From NCBI GenBank assembly GCA_910586925.1, contig CAJUKG010000009.1:1-64000 (forward strand): a stretch of 64,000 nucleotides of DNA, given 5' to 3'. Source of the stretch: an uncultured Christensenellaceae bacterium. GTDB lineage: Bacteria > Bacillota > Clostridia > Christensenellales > Pumilibacteraceae. The notes beneath the pieces were generated by a model. It did no database searches. It was not told where the DNA came from and saw only the letters and a program-made list of their open reading frames with translations. Below, in pieces: positions 32,988 to 41,711 of the stretch. The position numbers and the translations under genes were made by a program. Every line of letters starts with the position of its first letter. Position 1 is the first letter of the stretch.

Positions 32988-34271
32988 ATGGGCAAATATT
33001 TCGGAACCGACGGAATAAGAGGTAAGTACGGCGATAATCTCGACGCGGCTTTATCGTACAAAGTCGGGCTTGCCGTAGTCGCGTATTTCGGGAAGGGCGA
33101 AATAGTCGTCGGTCGCGATACGCGTTGCTCGGGACCGGAAATAGAAGCCGCGCTCATAGACGGGCTCAAACGCGGCGGTGCCGACGTTCTGACCGTCGGG
33201 ATCCTCCCGACGCCCGCAATAGCGCGTATGGCGATCAAGCAAAAAGCACTTTGCGGTATCGTCATATCCGCTTCGCACAATCCGCCCGAGTATAACGGTA
33301 TCAAGATATTCGACGGAAACGGCGTCAAGTTGAGCGAAGAACAGGAAGGCAGCATCGAGTATTATATAGACAATCCCACCGAAATGCGTGCGGTGGGGTC
33401 GGTGCGCGAAATTTCGGACGCGCAGAAGCAGTACGTAGACTATCTCGTGGAAACGGTGGACTACGACATGACGGGTGCGAAAGTGTGGCTGGACTGCGGT
33501 TACGGTGCGGCGAGTACCGTTGCGAAACAGGCGTTCGAGCGACTCGGCGCGACGGTTGAAATAGAAAACTGCAAACTGCGCGGCGAGAAAATAAACTGCG
33601 GGTGCGGCGCACTTCACCCCGAATACGTATTACATTCCATGGTCGGAACGGAATACAAACTCGGCTTTTCGTATGACGGCGACGCCGACAGACTTGCGTT
33701 CGTGTTCGACGGGAAGGTGATGGACGGCGATTCGGTGCTGTACAATATCGGTCGGGAAATGTCGCTTAAAGACAATGTGGTCGTTGGCACAATTCTTTCA
33801 AACACCGCTTTGGAGCGTCGGCTCGAAAAAGACGGCAGACGGCTCGTTCGCACGCCTGTAGGCGATAAATATATTTGCGATCTCATGTTCAAAAAAGGCT
33901 ACAATCTCGGCGGCGAGCAAAGCGGGCATTATATAGTATACCCGCAAGCGACGACGGGCGACGGAATAATGTCGAGCATGTTTTTGACAAAGACGTTGTA
34001 TAAGAACGGCAAGCTCGGCGAGTTTATGGAACTGAACCTGTTTCCGCAAAAAGCGATCGCGGAGTACGCCGATCAGTCTATCATGTACGAAAAGGAAATG
34101 ATAGGACTTATCGAGGAATATACCTCGCGACTTTCGGGCATAGGTCGGCTCATAGTGCGCATGTCGGGCACCGAGCCGAAAGTGCGGGTCATGTGCGAAT
34201 GCGAGGACGCGCGAAAGATAGACGAAGTGCTCGCGGTATTCAAAAAATATATAAACACGCGCAAAGCGTAG
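32988..34271 (+). CDS. glmM: Phosphoglucosamine mutase
   Basis: A 427-residue enzyme converting glucosamine-6- to glucosamine-1-phosphate. It shows the start GKYFGTDGIRGKYG, the phosphoserine loop ISASHNPPEYNGIKIF, the metal loop YDGDADRLAFVFDG, the sugar loop GGEQSGHYIV and the phosphate-binding RMSGTEPKVRVM. GGAGG 10 bases before the ATG decides the start; a GTG 18 bases upstream would include that site. It lies divergent from the glmS operon, which supplies its substrate. Some GlmM proteins are about 450 residues, so this is a compact member. Confidence 0.95.
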   Translation: MGKYFGTDGIRGKYGDNLDAALSYKVGLAVVAYFGKGEIVVGRDTRCSGPEIEAALIDGLKRGGADVLTVGILPTPAIARMAIKQKALCGIVISASHNPPEYNGIKIFDGNGVKLSEEQEGSIEYYIDNPTEMRAVGSVREISDAQKQYVDYLVETVDYDMTGAKVWLDCGYGAASTVAKQAFERLGATVEIENCKLRGEKINCGCGALHPEYVLHSMVGTEYKLGFSYDGDADRLAFVFDGKVMDGDSVLYNIGREMSLKDNVVVGTILSNTALERRLEKDGRRLVRTPVGDKYICDLMFKKGYNLGGEQSGHYIVYPQATTGDGIMSSMFLTKTLYKNGKLGEFMELNLFPQKAIAEYADQSIMYEKEMIGLIEEYTSRLSGIGRLIVRMSGTEPKVRVMCECEDARKIDEVLAVFKKYINTRKA

Positions 34272-34353
34272 AAACCGTAAACGTCTTGTTACGGTATAAC
34301 AAAAAGAAAAAAAGTCACAATACGATACAGCGGATCGTTTCCGCACGCGAGGT

Positions 34354-36396
34354 ATGATGTCAGATCGGCAAAACAAACAAAAAGAACCCAAGACGGGCGG
34401 TAGCGACAAAAAGACTATCGCGCATATGCGTGCGCTGTCTTTGCGGTATCGCGGCGTAATACTTACTTTTATACTCGATATTTTATTTTGCGTCGCCGCG
34501 TTTTGGATAACGCGGTTTGCGATGTTCAAAGAGGTCGATTATCCGCTAAACTATCTCAATTTCGAGATACCGATCATGATAATCATGGTTGCGGTGCCCG
34601 TGTGTTTGCTCGCGCTGTTCAACTGCTACAACGTCGTGTGGAAGTTTGCGAGCAGGGTGGAGTTCATCAAGTTCGTGGCGGCATACGCACTGGCTATAGC
34701 GATGCTGTTCGTCGTCAAGGCGATACTAATCGCGTCGTTCAATGTCGTGCTGTGGGGCACGCAGATTTGGCTGTATTCCACGGTGTCGCTCATGCTCACC
34801 GCTTTAACGCGTTTTTCAAATATGCTAATCGCATACTTCAAGCACGTTCGCGGCAATATTTCGGGCGAAAAGGCGTCCAAAACGAAACAGCTCCGCACGG
34901 TCATTTACGGTGCGGGCAATATCGGGTCGGTACTCAACAATCGGTTTATCAACAATCCCAACGAGGGATATTTGCCCGTCGCGTTCATGGACGACGATGC
35001 GGACAAGCGCGGCAAGTTTATAGGCGGAAATATCGTCGCCGGCGGACTCTCCGACATTGAAGAAATAATTTCCTATTACGAGCCGGATATTTTCGTAATC
35101 GCGATCACCGAGCTTTCGAAATCGCAGCTCAAGGGGATATACGAGCATATTTCCAAATATAATGTTGCGATCAAAATGCTTCCGCCCATTACCGATACCG
35201 AGAACATCACTCATTCGACCCTGCACCTTCGCGACATCAATATCGAATCGCTCCTCGGGCGCGACGAGTTCAAGGTGCGTCAAGACCTTGTCGATTTGTC
35301 GGTCAAGAACAAGGTCGTGATGGTGACGGGCGGCGCAGGCTCGATAGGTTCGGAGCTTTGTCGGCAGGCGTTGATCTTCGGCTGTAAACATCTCGTGATA
35401 TTCGATCAGCACGAAAACGGCATGTTCAATATAGATCAGGAATTTCAAAAGAAATTCGATCCCAAGCGTTATTCGCTCGTCGTCGGTACCGTTCGCGAAG
35501 CGGACAAGCTCGCGGCGGCATTGCAACGGTATAAACCCGAAACGGTGTTCCACGCGGCGGCGTACAAGCACGTTCCGATGATGGAGATAGCCCCGACCGA
35601 AGCTATCAAGAACAACGTCATGGGCACGAAAAACGTAATAGAACAGTGTCAGAAAGCGGGCGTAAAGCGGTTTGTACTCGTGTCTACGGACAAGGCGGTC
35701 AACCCCGCGAACGTGATGGGCGCGAGTAAACGGCTCGCCGAAATGCTCGTGCAGACAAGAGCCGCAAACTCGAGCATGCAAATGGCGGCGGTGCGGTTCG
35801 GCAACGTTCTCGGTTCTTCCGGTTCGGTCATTCCGACGTTCCTGCGTCAGATACGCGAGGGCGGACCTGTTACGGTCACCGACAGAAATATCAAGCGGTA
35901 TTTTATGACTATTCCCGAGGCGGTGCGGCTTGTGTTGCAGGCGGGCGCGCTCGCGTCGAGCGGCGAAGTGTTCGTGCTCGATATGGGCGATCCCGTATAT
36001 ATATACGACCTTGCGTGCAATCTGATCAGGCTCAACGGTTTTGTTCCCAACGAGGATATACAGATAGTCATTTCGGGACTGCGACCCGGCGAGAAGCTGT
36101 TTGAAGAATTGCGCTACGATCAGGAAAAAGTCGATCAAACATTGCATGAAGGCATATTCGTCACGAAACTCGAAACGATAGACCGCAAGCGGTTCGATAC
36201 GCAACTCGACGAGCTTTTCGAGCTTGCGTTCGGCGAGGACGAGCCGGGCGTCGAGAAAAAGGTGTTCGAGATAGTGCCGCGCGCGGCGCGCGAGCAGGCG
36301 ATGAAAGAGCGCGAGTCGAGTATTCGCGCGGCGCACGCCGAGGCTCTCATGTCCGACGGCTCGGCTGCGAGAGAAAAGGTCAAGCCCGTCGCATAA
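34354..36396 (+). CDS. Membrane sugar-nucleotide 4,6-dehydratase (PglF/WbpM type)
   Basis: A 680-residue polysaccharide biosynthesis protein. About four N-terminal membrane helices (residues ~32-165) are followed by a first Rossmann domain (RTVIYGAGNIGSVL, near 185) and a second extended SDR domain (VMVTGGAGSIGSELCRQ, near 328). The active-site region reads VNPANVMGASKRLAEM, with methionine in place of the usual SDR tyrosine, typical of this 4,6-dehydratase group acting on UDP-GlcNAc. A basic ~50-residue tail follows. It probably makes a deoxy-amino sugar for surface glycans. GAGGT abuts the ATG; the ATG at 34357 is equally possible. Confidence 0.9.
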   Translation: MMSDRQNKQKEPKTGGSDKKTIAHMRALSLRYRGVILTFILDILFCVAAFWITRFAMFKEVDYPLNYLNFEIPIMIIMVAVPVCLLALFNCYNVVWKFASRVEFIKFVAAYALAIAMLFVVKAILIASFNVVLWGTQIWLYSTVSLMLTALTRFSNMLIAYFKHVRGNISGEKASKTKQLRTVIYGAGNIGSVLNNRFINNPNEGYLPVAFMDDDADKRGKFIGGNIVAGGLSDIEEIISYYEPDIFVIAITELSKSQLKGIYEHISKYNVAIKMLPPITDTENITHSTLHLRDINIESLLGRDEFKVRQDLVDLSVKNKVVMVTGGAGSIGSELCRQALIFGCKHLVIFDQHENGMFNIDQEFQKKFDPKRYSLVVGTVREADKLAAALQRYKPETVFHAAAYKHVPMMEIAPTEAIKNNVMGTKNVIEQCQKAGVKRFVLVSTDKAVNPANVMGASKRLAEMLVQTRAANSSMQMAAVRFGNVLGSSGSVIPTFLRQIREGGPVTVTDRNIKRYFMTIPEAVRLVLQAGALASSGEVFVLDMGDPVYIYDLACNLIRLNGFVPNEDIQIVISGLRPGEKLFEELRYDQEKVDQTLHEGIFVTKLETIDRKRFDTQLDELFELAFGEDEPGVEKKVFEIVPRAAREQAMKERESSIRAAHAEALMSDGSAAREKVKPVA

Positions 36397-36495
36397 TCGC
36401 GGCGTCGTGGCATACAATAAACCGAGCGAGCGGATCGCGGCATGCGGTTCGTTCGTAACAAACATAATGCATAAAAAGTAGAGGCGTAAAGCAGT

Positions 36496-37293
36496 ATGGT
36501 TTGGTGGCAAGCAATGGTTCTGGGCATAGTTCAGGGCCTCACGGAATTTTTACCGGTGTCGTCGAGCGGGCATTTGATTTTGGTGCGCGAACTTATGGGA
36601 CTGAATATCGGTGTAAATGCGCAGTTCAATCTGATGTTCGACGTGACCGCACACCTCGGCACGCTTATTGCCGTGGTGATCGTTTTGTATAAGCCTATAC
36701 TCGAACTGTTCAAGAAGCCTTTCAAAAAACTGTTATTGCTTGTGATCGCGACGATACCCGCCGTCGTTGTCGGATTTGTGTTTAAGGATTATATCGAACA
36801 GTATTTCTCGACGGCGACGTATCTGTGTTTCTTCTTCCTGTTTACCGCAATCATCATGCTCGTAAGCGAGATAGTCGCAAAGCGCAACCGTAAACCCAAA
36901 GATCTGTCTTACGGCGGCGCGATCGCCATGGGCGTTATGCAGGGCATAGGGGTGTTCCCGGGCGTGTCGCGTTCGGGTTCGACGATCTTCGGCGGCACTC
37001 TTGCGGGCACCGACACCAAAAAGGTCGCGACGTTCTCTTTTCTCATGAGTATACCCGTGATTCTCGGATCGCTTCTTTTGAGCGTGATAGACGTCGCTCA
37101 AGCGGGAACGCTCGCGCAGATAGATTGGTTTTCGATATTTGTGGGAATGGCGTCTGCGTTCGCGTCGGGATACATTGCGGTGCGTGTGATGCTCGCGCTT
37201 GTCGCTAAAGCGAATTTCAAATGGTTCTCGCTGTATCTTCTCGTTATTTCCATTCTTACTTTCGCGTTCTATTTTATCCCGTCATTGGCATAA
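36496..37293 (+). CDS. uppP: Undecaprenyl-diphosphatase
   Basis: A 265-residue membrane enzyme (BacA/UppP) that recycles the carrier lipid undecaprenyl pyrophosphate. Both family motifs are present: GLTEFLPVSSSGHLIL near residue 14 with the catalytic glutamate, and FPGVSRSGSTIF near 155 with the catalytic arginine. About eight helices. AGAGGCG is a reasonable ribosome site. It lies downstream of the dehydratase and upstream of ddl, all serving the cell wall. High-level expression of relatives gives bacitracin tolerance, but here it is a housekeeping gene. Confidence 0.95.
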   Translation: MVWWQAMVLGIVQGLTEFLPVSSSGHLILVRELMGLNIGVNAQFNLMFDVTAHLGTLIAVVIVLYKPILELFKKPFKKLLLLVIATIPAVVVGFVFKDYIEQYFSTATYLCFFFLFTAIIMLVSEIVAKRNRKPKDLSYGGAIAMGVMQGIGVFPGVSRSGSTIFGGTLAGTDTKKVATFSFLMSIPVILGSLLLSVIDVAQAGTLAQIDWFSIFVGMASAFASGYIAVRVMLALVAKANFKWFSLYLLVISILTFAFYFIPSLA

Positions 37294-37325
37294 ATCGGAT
37301 TTTCGCGCTATATAAATAATAGGTG

Positions 37326-37355
37326 TTCACACTTCGGATACGGCAATCATATACA
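37326..37355 (+). promoter_or_regulatory. Promoter placing the transcript start at the ddl ATG
   Basis: TTCACA (37326-37331), 18 bp, TATACA (37350-37355), then AAAAGT and the ATG at 37362. This is the same spacing and nearly the same bases as at lgt (CAAAAGT). Confidence 0.65.
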
Positions 37356-37361
37356 AAAAGT

Positions 37362-38444
37362 ATGATTGCTGTATTTTTCGGTGGACGGTCGTGTGAGCAC
37401 GACATAAGCATTATCACGGGGCTTCAAGCCATGTCCGCGTGCAGAAAACAATGCGTGGGCGTGTACATAGACAGCGACGGCGTATGGTGGGCGGCCCCGC
37501 CCGCCGCGTTTTCGAGTGCGAACGCCGTAAAACAAAAACGGTTCGACGGCAAAAAAGTGCATATTCGTCCGGGCGAGCGGCGTTTGTACGTCAAGAACAG
37601 GAAGTACTGCGAAATCGACGCGGCACTGCTTTGCATGCACGGCATGCTCGGCGAGGATGGAACGCTGCAAGGCTTGCTCGAGGTGTGCGGCGTGCCGTAT
37701 ACGGGCAGCGACGTCGCGGCGTCCGCGATAGGCATGAATAAACTGCGCGCAAAAACAGTGTTTGAAAGCGCGGGACTGGACGTATTGCCGTACACGCGCG
37801 TATTGCGGTCGCAGTACACCGCCGACGCCGCGGAGGTGACGCGCAGAGTGACGCTCCTCGGCTATCCCGTTATAGTCAAGCCGTGCAACCTCGGCAGTTC
37901 GATAGGAATAACCGTCGTGCACGACAATGCCGCGCTGTTTACCGCACTGCGAGTGGCGTTCGAGTGGGACGACACGGTGATAGTGGAAAAGGCACTCGAG
38001 GATTTTACCGAGGTGAATTGCGCGGTGCTCGGCGACTCGGACGAGGGCAGGATCTGCGTTTCCGATACCGAGCAGCCCGTCGGGTGGAAAGAATTTCTCA
38101 CGTTCGCGGATAAGTATTCGGGCGACGTCAAGCACAGCAAGCATAAGATCCCCGCCGATATAGGCGCGGAACAAAACGAAAAAGTGCAGGAACTTGCGGA
38201 GGCGGCGTTCCGCGCGGTGGGTTGCAGCGGTGTGGCGCGCGTGGACTTTTTGGTGAAAGGCGAAACCGTGTACGTGAACGAGATAAACACCATTCCCGGC
38301 TCGCTTGCGTCGGGACTATTCGCGAGCAGCATGAATTTTTCGCAGCTTATAGACAGGCTGATCGAGATCGCCGTGCGCAGAGCGCGGAGAAAAGAAACTC
38401 TCAAGCGCGTTTACACTCCGATAATTCCCGTCACCGGCAAATAA
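37362..38444 (+). CDS. ddl: D-alanine-D-alanine ligase
   Basis: A 360-residue ATP-grasp enzyme joining two D-alanines for peptidoglycan. It opens with IAVFFGGRSCEHDISIITG, has LHGMLGEDGTLQGLLEV and PYTGSDVAASAIGMNK, the ATP-binding VIVKPCNLGSSIGI, and the metal-binding end RVDFLVKGETVYVNEINTIPG. The conserved protein starts at the ATG at 37362; no ribosome site is seen and the promoter implies a leaderless mRNA. An intrinsic terminator follows. Confidence 0.95.
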   Translation: MIAVFFGGRSCEHDISIITGLQAMSACRKQCVGVYIDSDGVWWAAPPAAFSSANAVKQKRFDGKKVHIRPGERRLYVKNRKYCEIDAALLCMHGMLGEDGTLQGLLEVCGVPYTGSDVAASAIGMNKLRAKTVFESAGLDVLPYTRVLRSQYTADAAEVTRRVTLLGYPVIVKPCNLGSSIGITVVHDNAALFTALRVAFEWDDTVIVEKALEDFTEVNCAVLGDSDEGRICVSDTEQPVGWKEFLTFADKYSGDVKHSKHKIPADIGAEQNEKVQELAEAAFRAVGCSGVARVDFLVKGETVYVNEINTIPGSLASGLFASSMNFSQLIDRLIEIAVRRARRKETLKRVYTPIIPVTGK

Positions 38445-38475
38445 GCGTACGATAACGCCGAATAGTTTGGATATT

Positions 38476-38507
38476 AAACACTCATGCGACGGCGCGTGGG
38501 TGTTTTT
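38476..38507 (+). terminator. Intrinsic terminator after ddl
   Basis: AAACACTC (38476-38483) pairs with GGGTGTTT (38498-38505) with one wobble and an inner GCG/CGC stem, then a T-run. Confidence 0.7.
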
Positions 38508-38585
38508 ACGTGGCGGTTTTTCGGTATTGCATATCCGTGTGCGGTTCGGCATATCAATAAACGAGCAACAAAAAAGGAGTTTTCT

Positions 38586-40046
38586 ATGAGAAACAAAATT
38601 GTATTGATTGCGGCTGTCGGCGCGGTTGCGTTTTGCTTTTGCGGGTGTTCGGCACAGGAGGAGAAGCAGTTAAGCAAGTACACGATCGACGCTTCGCTGT
38701 CGCAGGACAACGTGCTTACGGCGTCCGTCGTTTGCGATTATGTGAACAACACCGACGTGCCGCTCGACGAAGTGTGGTTCCATCTTTATCCCAATGCGTA
38801 CAGAAACGGCGCGAAATTCGCGCCCGTTCCCGACGACCGCATAACCGAAGCGTATCCCGACGGGCGCAGTTACGCCACGCTCGACATTTCCGCCGTGACG
38901 GTGAACGGCGCGGCGACGGATATTACGGTGGCGGGCGAGGACTGCAATATTTTGGCGGTCGACACGGGCACGCTTCAGCCCGCGGATACGGTGACCGTTA
39001 CTATAAACTATACTCTTTCGTTGCCGAAGGTGCGGCATCGCCTCGGTTATACCGACAACTCGGTCAACCTCGCGAACTTTTATCCGATAGCATGTGTGTA
39101 TCGCGACGGTGCGTTCGTTGCGGACACGTACAGCAGTATCGGCGATCCGTTTTTCAGCGAGTGCGCCGATTACTCGGTGACGCTCGAGCTTCCGAGCGGG
39201 TACGACTGCGCCGCAACGGGTACCGTCGAAAAAACGGAGAGCGACGGCAAAACCGTGTATAAATCGACGGCGCGTAACGTTCGGGATTTTGCCGCCGTTG
39301 TCGGGAATAAGTACAGCAAAATGAGCGGGCGAAGCGGCATGACCGTCGTCAACTACATGTATTACAACGACGCCGATCCCGAGGGCGGACTCAATGCCGC
39401 GATAGACGCGCTGCGCGTATTCGGCGAACTGTTCGGCGAATACCCGTATGCGGAGTATACCGTCGTTCAAACGGGATTTTTGCAAGGCGGCATGGAGTAT
39501 CCCGGGCTGTCGATGATCTCGGACGGCATGACGGGCGACGGCAAAAAGGACGTGATCGTGCACGAAACGGCGCATCAGTGGTGGTACGGCGTTGTGGGCA
39601 ACGACGAAGTGAAATATCCGTGGCTGGACGAAGCTCTTGCCGAGTACTCGACAATGATGTTTTACGAGCACGTCGACGGTTATAAATATACGTTCAACGC
39701 AAAGCGTGCGGACGCGCTTGCCGCATACATGCTGTACTGCGAAACGTTTAAGAACAACGGGCTTGGCGATACGTCGATGACGAGACCCGTCACCGGTTAC
39801 GAGGGCGAAACGGAGTATTCGTATATGACTTATGTCAAGGGCGCGCTCATGCTCGACGACGTTCGCAATACGATAGGCAGCGACGCGTTCGTGAACGGTT
39901 TGAAAAGCTATTATTCGGGCAATATGTATGCCGTCGCCGAGCCTCAGCACTTGATAGGCGCGATGGAAAAAGCGTCGCGTCGCGAACTCAACGCGCTGTT
40001 CGAGAGCTGGCTCAACGGTAACGTCAAGCTGTATTCGGCGCATTAA
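38586..40046 (+). CDS. M1-family metallopeptidase lipoprotein
   Basis: A 486-residue lipoprotein (lipobox FCGC near residue 19). It has an N-terminal beta domain, then the M1 aminopeptidase core: substrate motif GGMEYPGL, zinc motif HETAHQWWYG, and the third zinc ligand in WLDEALAEYST. It ends soon after the catalytic domain, without the large C-terminal helical domain of classic aminopeptidase N. AAGGAG with 7 bases spacing decides the start at 38586. It probably trims peptides outside the cell. A cluster of DnaA boxes lies after its stop. Confidence 0.88.
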   Translation: MRNKIVLIAAVGAVAFCFCGCSAQEEKQLSKYTIDASLSQDNVLTASVVCDYVNNTDVPLDEVWFHLYPNAYRNGAKFAPVPDDRITEAYPDGRSYATLDISAVTVNGAATDITVAGEDCNILAVDTGTLQPADTVTVTINYTLSLPKVRHRLGYTDNSVNLANFYPIACVYRDGAFVADTYSSIGDPFFSECADYSVTLELPSGYDCAATGTVEKTESDGKTVYKSTARNVRDFAAVVGNKYSKMSGRSGMTVVNYMYYNDADPEGGLNAAIDALRVFGELFGEYPYAEYTVVQTGFLQGGMEYPGLSMISDGMTGDGKKDVIVHETAHQWWYGVVGNDEVKYPWLDEALAEYSTMMFYEHVDGYKYTFNAKRADALAAYMLYCETFKNNGLGDTSMTRPVTGYEGETEYSYMTYVKGALMLDDVRNTIGSDAFVNGLKSYYSGNMYAVAEPQHLIGAMEKASRRELNALFESWLNGNVKLYSAH

Positions 40047-40082
40047 CGGTAACGTTCGGCAGCTTTGCGCCGCGGCGAAAAG

Positions 40083-40140
40083 TTATACACAAAAATGTTC
40101 AAAAAGTCGAGTTGTGCACTTATGCACATAGTTATGCACA
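40083..40140 (+). other. Cluster of three perfect DnaA boxes
   Basis: TTATACACA (40083-40091), TTATGCACA (40120-40128) and TTATGCACA (40132-40140) all match the DnaA-box consensus TTATNCACA and point the same way. TTGTGCACT at 40112-40120 is a weaker relative. The cluster sits in the intergenic gap before the amidase gene. It could be a DnaA-controlled promoter, a DnaA-binding reservoir or part of an origin; dnaA itself is not in the window. Confidence 0.6.
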
Positions 40141-40223
40141 ATTTCAGGCGGCGTATGTGTATTGCCGTGCAGTGCGGCGCAGAGCAGGAAAACCGAAAAA
40201 ACTATAATTGATTACGGTGGGTT

Positions 40224-40925
40224 ATGACATTTTTGACGATAAGTAAGAAGTCTGTGATCGCGGTGCTGTCGGCGGCGGTCGCAGTGGTCGCCGTGACAGC
40301 CGCCGCCGCGACGGTGATTTCCGCGTCGCGCGACGTGTCCGGACCGACGGTTGTCATCGACGCAGGGCACGGCGGTGCGGACGGCGGAATGGTGGGCGGA
40401 ACGACGGGGACGCGAGAGAGCGATATAAATTTGTCCATTGCGAAATACCTGTCGGGCTATTTCACTTCGGGCGGGTATAACGTCGTACTCACGCGCAGCG
40501 ACGGCGCGTCCGTAAGCGGCGGTCTGAAGTACAGCAAGCGCGAAGATATGAACGCACGCAAGAAGATAATAGACGCCGCGTCGCCCGATCTCGTCATTAG
40601 CGTGCATTGCAATTCCTATCCGGTATCGTCGGTGCGCGGCGCGCAGGCGTTTTTCGCGTCGACTGACGGCGAAACGTTCGCGCGGTCGGTGCAGAGCTAT
40701 TTCAACAACGTTTGCAACACGAAACCGCGTACGGCGGCGGTGGGCGATTACTACATACTCAAATGCAGCGAGTATCCGTCTGTGCTGTGTGAATGCGGCT
40801 TTCTGTCCAATCCCGACGAGGAGAGTTTATTGATAACCGCGAGCTATCAGCAAAAAATCGCGTACACTGTGTATTCCGCGATCGACGCGGTGTTCGGCGA
40901 CAGTTCGCAAACGCAAGTACAGTGA
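40224..40925 (+). CDS. N-acetylmuramoyl-L-alanine amidase, CwlD-like
   Basis: A 233-residue Amidase_3 enzyme that cuts the bond between MurNAc and L-Ala in peptidoglycan. A single N-terminal membrane helix or signal is followed by the zinc domain: VVIDAGHGGADGGMVGG (first histidine), the glutamate in TRESDINLS, VISVHCNSYP (second histidine), and the catalytic glutamate in CECGFLSNPDEE. The size and lack of extra domains fit CwlD of spore formers, which makes muramic lactam in the cortex. A TATAAT lies about 16 bases upstream of the ATG and GGTGGG serves as ribosome site. Confidence 0.9.
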   Translation: MTFLTISKKSVIAVLSAAVAVVAVTAAAATVISASRDVSGPTVVIDAGHGGADGGMVGGTTGTRESDINLSIAKYLSGYFTSGGYNVVLTRSDGASVSGGLKYSKREDMNARKKIIDAASPDLVISVHCNSYPVSSVRGAQAFFASTDGETFARSVQSYFNNVCNTKPRTAAVGDYYILKCSEYPSVLCECGFLSNPDEESLLITASYQQKIAYTVYSAIDAVFGDSSQTQVQ

Positions 40926-40991
40926 GTTTGCCGAAAACGTGGCGTATATCTATATTTTAACGATATTCTAATGGCATTTTAATAAATACGC

Positions 40992-41020
40992 TTGCAATTC
41001 CCGTCGTTTTATGTTAGAAT
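40992..41020 (+). promoter_or_regulatory. Promoter of the LemA-DUF2207 operon
   Basis: TTGCAA (40992-40997), 17 bp, TAGAAT (41015-41020). Confidence 0.75.
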
Positions 41021-41081
41021 AAAACTACGGTCGCACTCGATTGCGTCGGGCGGATCGCTAATAGTTTTCGGAGGCAGCCAT

Positions 41082-41702
41082 ATGGCACTTTTATCTCTCT
41101 CTACGGGCGCGATAATCGGCATAGCAGTCGGTGCGGTCGCGGTAGTTGCAATCATTATCTATATCGTGTGGAGAATATCCACTATGAATACGTTGATTTC
41201 CTTGCGCAACGACATGGAAGAAGCGTTTTCGACAATGGACGTACATATGAAAAAGCGGTACGACCTCATTCCCAATCTCGTCGAAACATGCAAAGGCTAT
41301 GCCTCGCACGAGAGAGAAACGCTCGAGAGCGTAACGCGTGCGCGCAATAACTGTATTGCCGCATCGTCGTCGAACGATCGTTTGGCGGCGGAGCGCGAAC
41401 TCGAGTCCTCGCTCAAAGTGCTCATGACGCGCGTTAGCGAAGCATATCCCGCGCTCAAAGCGGACACGCAGTTCAACAACCTCACGCGTCAGCTCGAACA
41501 GTGCGAGCACGAGATAGCGCAGTCGCGTAAGTATTACAATGCGAAGGTCAAGATCGTCAACAACAAAATCGAAAAATTCCCGTCGAGTATCGTCGCGCGC
41601 AAAATGCGCATGGAGCGTTATGCCTATTTCGAGGTGAACGACGTGTCCGAGCGCAATGCGCCGCGCGTCAGTTTCGACGACAGTCCGAGGATCAGGCTGT
41701 AA
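41082..41702 (+). CDS. lemA: LemA family protein
   Basis: A 206-residue membrane-anchored helical protein: one N-terminal helix (about 9-32), then the LemA pattern MNTLISLRNDMEEAFSTMDV, MKKRYDLIPNLVETCKGYAS, the helical AARNN-type region, and RKYYNAKVKIVNNKIEKFPS near the end. The extra C-terminal segment after that is short. GGAGG 7 bases before the ATG decides the start. Its partner DUF2207 gene follows 9 bases after the stop, a frequent pairing in bacteria. The function of LemA is not established. Confidence 0.92.
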   Translation: MALLSLSTGAIIGIAVGAVAVVAIIIYIVWRISTMNTLISLRNDMEEAFSTMDVHMKKRYDLIPNLVETCKGYASHERETLESVTRARNNCIAASSSNDRLAAERELESSLKVLMTRVSEAYPALKADTQFNNLTRQLEQCEHEIAQSRKYYNAKVKIVNNKIEKFPSSIVARKMRMERYAYFEVNDVSERNAPRVSFDDSPRIRL

Positions 41703-41711
41703 AAATAACAA

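Noticed and set aside
34274..34295. Terminator after glmM
   Set aside because: ACCGTAA/TTACGGT can pair, but A residues and not T residues follow on the plus strand.
34825..36510. Minus-strand frame of about 560 codons under the sugar-nucleotide dehydratase
   Set aside because: Opposite a gene with unmistakable SDR motifs; no ribosome site or family match.
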